DNA from: Candidatus Zipacnadia bacterium
GTDB lineage: Bacteria > Armatimonadota > UBA5377 > JALGUK01
Direction of reading: 5' to 3'
Length of the DNA stretch: 16,482 nt
Assembly (NCBI GenBank): GCA_029820875.1
Contig: JALGUK010000007.1
Location: 1-16,482 of the forward strand
In this document: positions 14,688-16,482 of the stretch, piece by piece
Numbering within the stretch: position 1 is the first letter of the stretch
How the letters are laid out: every line of letters begins with the position of its first letter
Translations under genes and position numbers: made by a program
The notes under the pieces: model-generated
What the model saw: only the letters and a program-made list of their open reading frames with translations
Told to the model about the DNA's origin: nothing
Databases searched by the model: none

Positions 14688-16196
14688 TTGAATCGCCGTC
14701 AGAAGTGCACTGCAAGTGCCCTCACTATCGCGGGCTATTTTGCATTGATTTGCGCTGCCGGGCCACTCGCGACCGCCAGCGCACAGAAGGAGGAAGTCCC
14801 GTTGAATATCGGATCCCGGCTCGAGTTGTTTGTGGATGAGTACCTCATTGACACGATGGAAGGTATCACCCGGAAGATGCACTCGCCGCAGCGGCGCGAA
14901 GTCTGTATGGTGTTCGACCGGCCGTGGGAGGGCAAGGGCTCAACCTACGTGACCGTTTTCCAGGACGACGACGTCTGCCGGATGTACTACCGCGGCACGC
15001 CACTCACGGACTTCGAGCGCTACCACCACGGCGAGCAGGTTACATGCTATGCCGAGAGCACCGACGGCGTACACTGGACCAAGCCGGACCTGGGTATTGT
15101 GGAGTACGACGGGTCAATGCACAACAACATCATCTTCAAAGGCGCTCTCAGCCACGACTTCGTCCCCTTCAAGGACCAGAATCCTGCGGCGCCCGAGTCG
15201 CAGCGCTACAAGGGCATCACAGACGTGCCCGGCGAGCTCGCGAAGCTCGGCAAGGTGGCTCTCGTCTCATGCGATGGAATCCACTGGGAGAAGATGCGAG
15301 AGGAGCCGATCATCGCCTTTGCGGACTCATCCAACTACAACGTGGACTGGATTGCGGGGGCCTTCTGGGATACGGTCCGCGAAGAGTACGTCTGCTACTT
15401 GCGGGACTGGGTAGGTGGGCCTCCTGGCAAGGGCAGACGAAGTGTCCGCGTGTCCACATCGAAGGACTTCATCAACTGGACGAGGCCTCAGACCGTCCGG
15501 ATCCAACTGGGGGATGCGCCGAAGGAGCAGCTCTACACGCACACGATCACTCCCTACTTCCGCGCGCCGCACATCTTACTGGGTTTCCCAATGCGGTTCG
15601 TTGAGGAGAGGATGGTGCACCCTGACTACCCGCCAGCGTACACCGGCATCTCCGATAGCGCCTTAGTGTCGTCCCGAGACCGCCTGGCGTTCGACCGTAG
15701 CTTCATGGAGTCCTGGATCCGCCCCGGCCTGGACCCCGACAACTGGCTCGAGCGCAACATCATGGTCGCGTGGGGCGGGGTGGTGCAGAACGCCGCAGAC
15801 GAGCTCTCCGTATACTGGGTCGAGCACTACCAGACCCGCGAGCGCGATTGCCAGCTTCGACGCGGAACGCTCCGCCTGGACGGGTTTGTCTCCGTGAACG
15901 CCCCGTATGCGGGCGGGGAGTTCACGACGAAGCCTCTCACCTTCGAGGGTAGAGAACTCGTAATCAACTACTCCACGTCCGCCGTCGGCAGCGTGCAGGT
16001 GGAGATCCAGGACGCCGAAGGTAATGCAATGGAGAACTTCGGGCTCGAGCAATCCCCGGAGATCTATGGGGACGAGACCGAGCACGTGGTCGCGTGGAAG
16101 GGCGGCTCGGACGTGGGCGCTCTTGCGGGGCAGACCGTGCGTCTGCGGTTCGTCATGAAGGACGCGGACCTTTATTCAATTCGGTTCCGGCCGTAG
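14688..16196 (+). CDS. Secreted single-propeller GH32/GH43-like protein
   Basis: 502 residues from TTG 14688. MNRRQKCTASALTIAGYFAL starts a Sec signal with likely cleavage after A-T-A-S-A (residue 32). The mature protein begins with the superfamily signature L-E-L-F-V-D-E-Y-L-I-D (45-55), then C-R-M-Y-Y-R-G, C-Y-A-E-S-T-D-G-V-H-W-T-K-P-D-L-G (from about 120), H-N-N-I-I-F, and S-C-D-G-I-H-W-E-K, all blade motifs of a GH32/GH43-like propeller. Residues about 390-502 form the beta-sandwich tail: L-R-L-D-G-F-V-S-V, L-T-F-E-G-R-E-L, G-S-V-Q-V-E-I-Q-D-A-E-G, ending D-A-D-L-Y-S-I-R-F-R. It lacks the N-terminal sialidase-like propeller of its two larger neighbours and is clearly more distant from them. 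Proteins of this shape are common in Planctomycetota-like genomes and are annotated only as hypothetical or family-32-like hydrolases; the substrate is unknown. It is the last gene before IS debris, which begins only a few bases past its stop. Confidence 0.8.
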   Translation: MNRRQKCTASALTIAGYFALICAAGPLATASAQKEEVPLNIGSRLELFVDEYLIDTMEGITRKMHSPQRREVCMVFDRPWEGKGSTYVTVFQDDDVCRMYYRGTPLTDFERYHHGEQVTCYAESTDGVHWTKPDLGIVEYDGSMHNNIIFKGALSHDFVPFKDQNPAAPESQRYKGITDVPGELAKLGKVALVSCDGIHWEKMREEPIIAFADSSNYNVDWIAGAFWDTVREEYVCYLRDWVGGPPGKGRRSVRVSTSKDFINWTRPQTVRIQLGDAPKEQLYTHTITPYFRAPHILLGFPMRFVEERMVHPDYPPAYTGISDSALVSSRDRLAFDRSFMESWIRPGLDPDNWLERNIMVAWGGVVQNAADELSVYWVEHYQTRERDCQLRRGTLRLDGFVSVNAPYAGGEFTTKPLTFEGRELVINYSTSAVGSVQVEIQDAEGNAMENFGLEQSPEIYGDETEHVVAWKGGSDVGALAGQTVRLRFVMKDADLYSIRFRP

Positions 16197-16207
16197 GGGC
16201 AACAGCT

Positions 16208-16303
16208 TCCGAGTTGCCAATCGAGGCGGTTGAGGGTGACGTCCCTGAGCTCATGGTAGACCGTCTCGTCGCGCAGCAGGTGGTAGGCGATCACCAGGAG
16301 ACT
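16208..16303 (-). pseudogene. IS110-type transposase C-terminal remnant
   Basis: Read on the minus strand from 16303, the frame gives S-L-L-V-I-A-Y-H-L-L-R-D-E-T-V-Y-H-E-L then N-R-L-D. This strongly recalls the C-terminal region of IS110/IS116-family transposases (S-L-L-V-I-A-Y-H-L-L...Y-x-E-L-G-x-D-Y-F-x-R-L-D). About 32 codons remain; the expected G-A-D-Y-F is degraded to R-D-V-T-L and the rest of the gene is missing on both sides. On the 5' side it is cut where another IS end begins near 16298. Identification is by memory of the family, not by a search. Confidence 0.5.
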
Positions 16304-16323
16304 ATTGCAAAACCCCTTCACAA

Positions 16324-16345
16324 ACTCCCCCTGGGGAGGGGGAGT
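16324..16345. other. Subterminal hairpin in the IS end
   Basis: ACTCCCCC-TGGGGA-GGGGGAGT: a perfect 8-bp stem with a 6-nt loop, about 26 bases inside the putative IS end. Such structures near IS ends often block read-through transcription into the transposase or serve transposase binding. A second imperfect hairpin (16373-16392, CCCCGgAGGC / GCCTCGGGG) follows. Confidence 0.55.
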
Positions 16346-16403
16346 AGAATGATAAGGAAAGCAATTAACTTGCCCCGGAGGCCTGCCTCGGGGTAGGCCT
16401 GCT

Positions 16404-16482
16404 ATACAAGGTGAGCAGAGCAGTCAGGTAAGTTTCTTCGGGATGATCTACGAGGAATTGATTCCTGCCGATCATCTGTTGC
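16404..16482 (+). CDS. IS1182-like transposase, N-terminal fragment (cut by window edge)
   Basis: The frame reads I-Q-G-E-Q-S-S-Q-V-S-F-F-G-M-I-Y-E-E-L-I-P-A-D-H-L-L and continues past the window. The pattern Q-G-E...F-F...L-I-P-x-D-H-x-L is what IS1182-type DDE transposases show at their N-terminus (before R-K-L/I-D). The start is unclear: similarity seems to begin at 16404, where the codon is ATA rather than ATG, and the first ATG in frame is 16443 without a ribosome site. The frame is open upstream to 16356. Only 26 residues are visible, so the family is tentative. Confidence 0.45.
   Translation, partial: MQGEQSSQVSFFGMIYEELIPADHLL

Larger units (their letters stand above)
16298..16482 (+). 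mobile_element. End of an insertion sequence (IS1182-like), runs off the window
   Basis: Starting gagactattgcaaaacccc, this resembles the terminal inverted repeat common to many DDE-type insertion sequences (GAGnCT-n-TTGCAAAA). It abuts the broken IS110-type remnant, as expected for an IS inserted into an older one; the exact edge is uncertain by about 6 bases because the shared gagact reads both ways. It contains a strong hairpin (16324-16345) and the beginning of a transposase frame. The other end lies outside the window, so neither target duplication nor full length can be confirmed. Confidence 0.5.

Noticed and set aside
1..16482. CRISPR arrays, tRNA or rRNA genes, toxin-antitoxin or defence genes
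   Set aside because: No regularly spaced repeats, cloverleaf sequences, rRNA motifs or defence-type domains were seen on either strand.

Overview
The window is GC-rich bacterial DNA, and every intact gene lies on the + strand. It has the look of an environmental or uncultured lineage of the Armatimonadota / Planctomycetota / Lentisphaerota type. The support is a pseudopilin of the AREKA...SCLSN-K-Q-GLA...YA-DYDE / H-X9-DG class, a DUF6785/DUF6784-type membrane protein, a fused MFS/spermidine-synthase-like protein and several secreted GH32/GH43-like proteins, which occur together in such genomes. I lean to Armatimonadota because of the pseudopilin sequence. This is an inference; there is no rRNA or marker gene here.

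Layout. 2-625: 3' part of an H-X9-DG pseudopilin. 680-720: a 41-nt near-perfect palindrome. 746-2356: M14-like zinc carboxypeptidase with a Tat-type leader. 2357-2934: no intact gene, but 2620-2813 holds a dead remnant of a glycosidase gene (its leader joined directly to its last ~43 codons). 2935-5739: fused MFS/spermidine-synthase-like membrane protein with a TPR-like tail. 5856-8489: secreted two-propeller glycosidase-like protein, preceded by an intact copy of the 70-bp leader seen in the remnant. 8709-10652: polytopic DUF6785-family membrane protein. 10781-14491: a second two-propeller glycosidase-like protein fused to an alpha/beta-hydrolase. 14688-16196: a shorter single-propeller member of the same superfamily. 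16208-16482: insertion-sequence debris, namely an IS110-type transposase remnant cut by the end of another IS whose transposase (IS1182-like) runs off the window.

How the genes may work together (inference). From 5856 to 16196 there are three exported, carbohydrate-enzyme-like proteins around one large multi-pass membrane protein, which is what a glycan or glycoconjugate scavenging locus would look like: outside enzymes, including a glycosidase-plus-esterase fusion, and one candidate importer. The upstream exported peptidase and the MFS fusion may or may not belong to it. Substrates cannot be read from the sequence.

Evolutionary history is unusually readable. At least three related copies of the long glycosidase gene existed. 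One was deleted between two copies of the 9-bp sequence gcgcaagcc. The two survivors share a sharply bounded ~296-bp tract with about 95% identity by eye, which suggests gene conversion, and a second shorter tract. All identifications come from reading the sequence; no database search was run.
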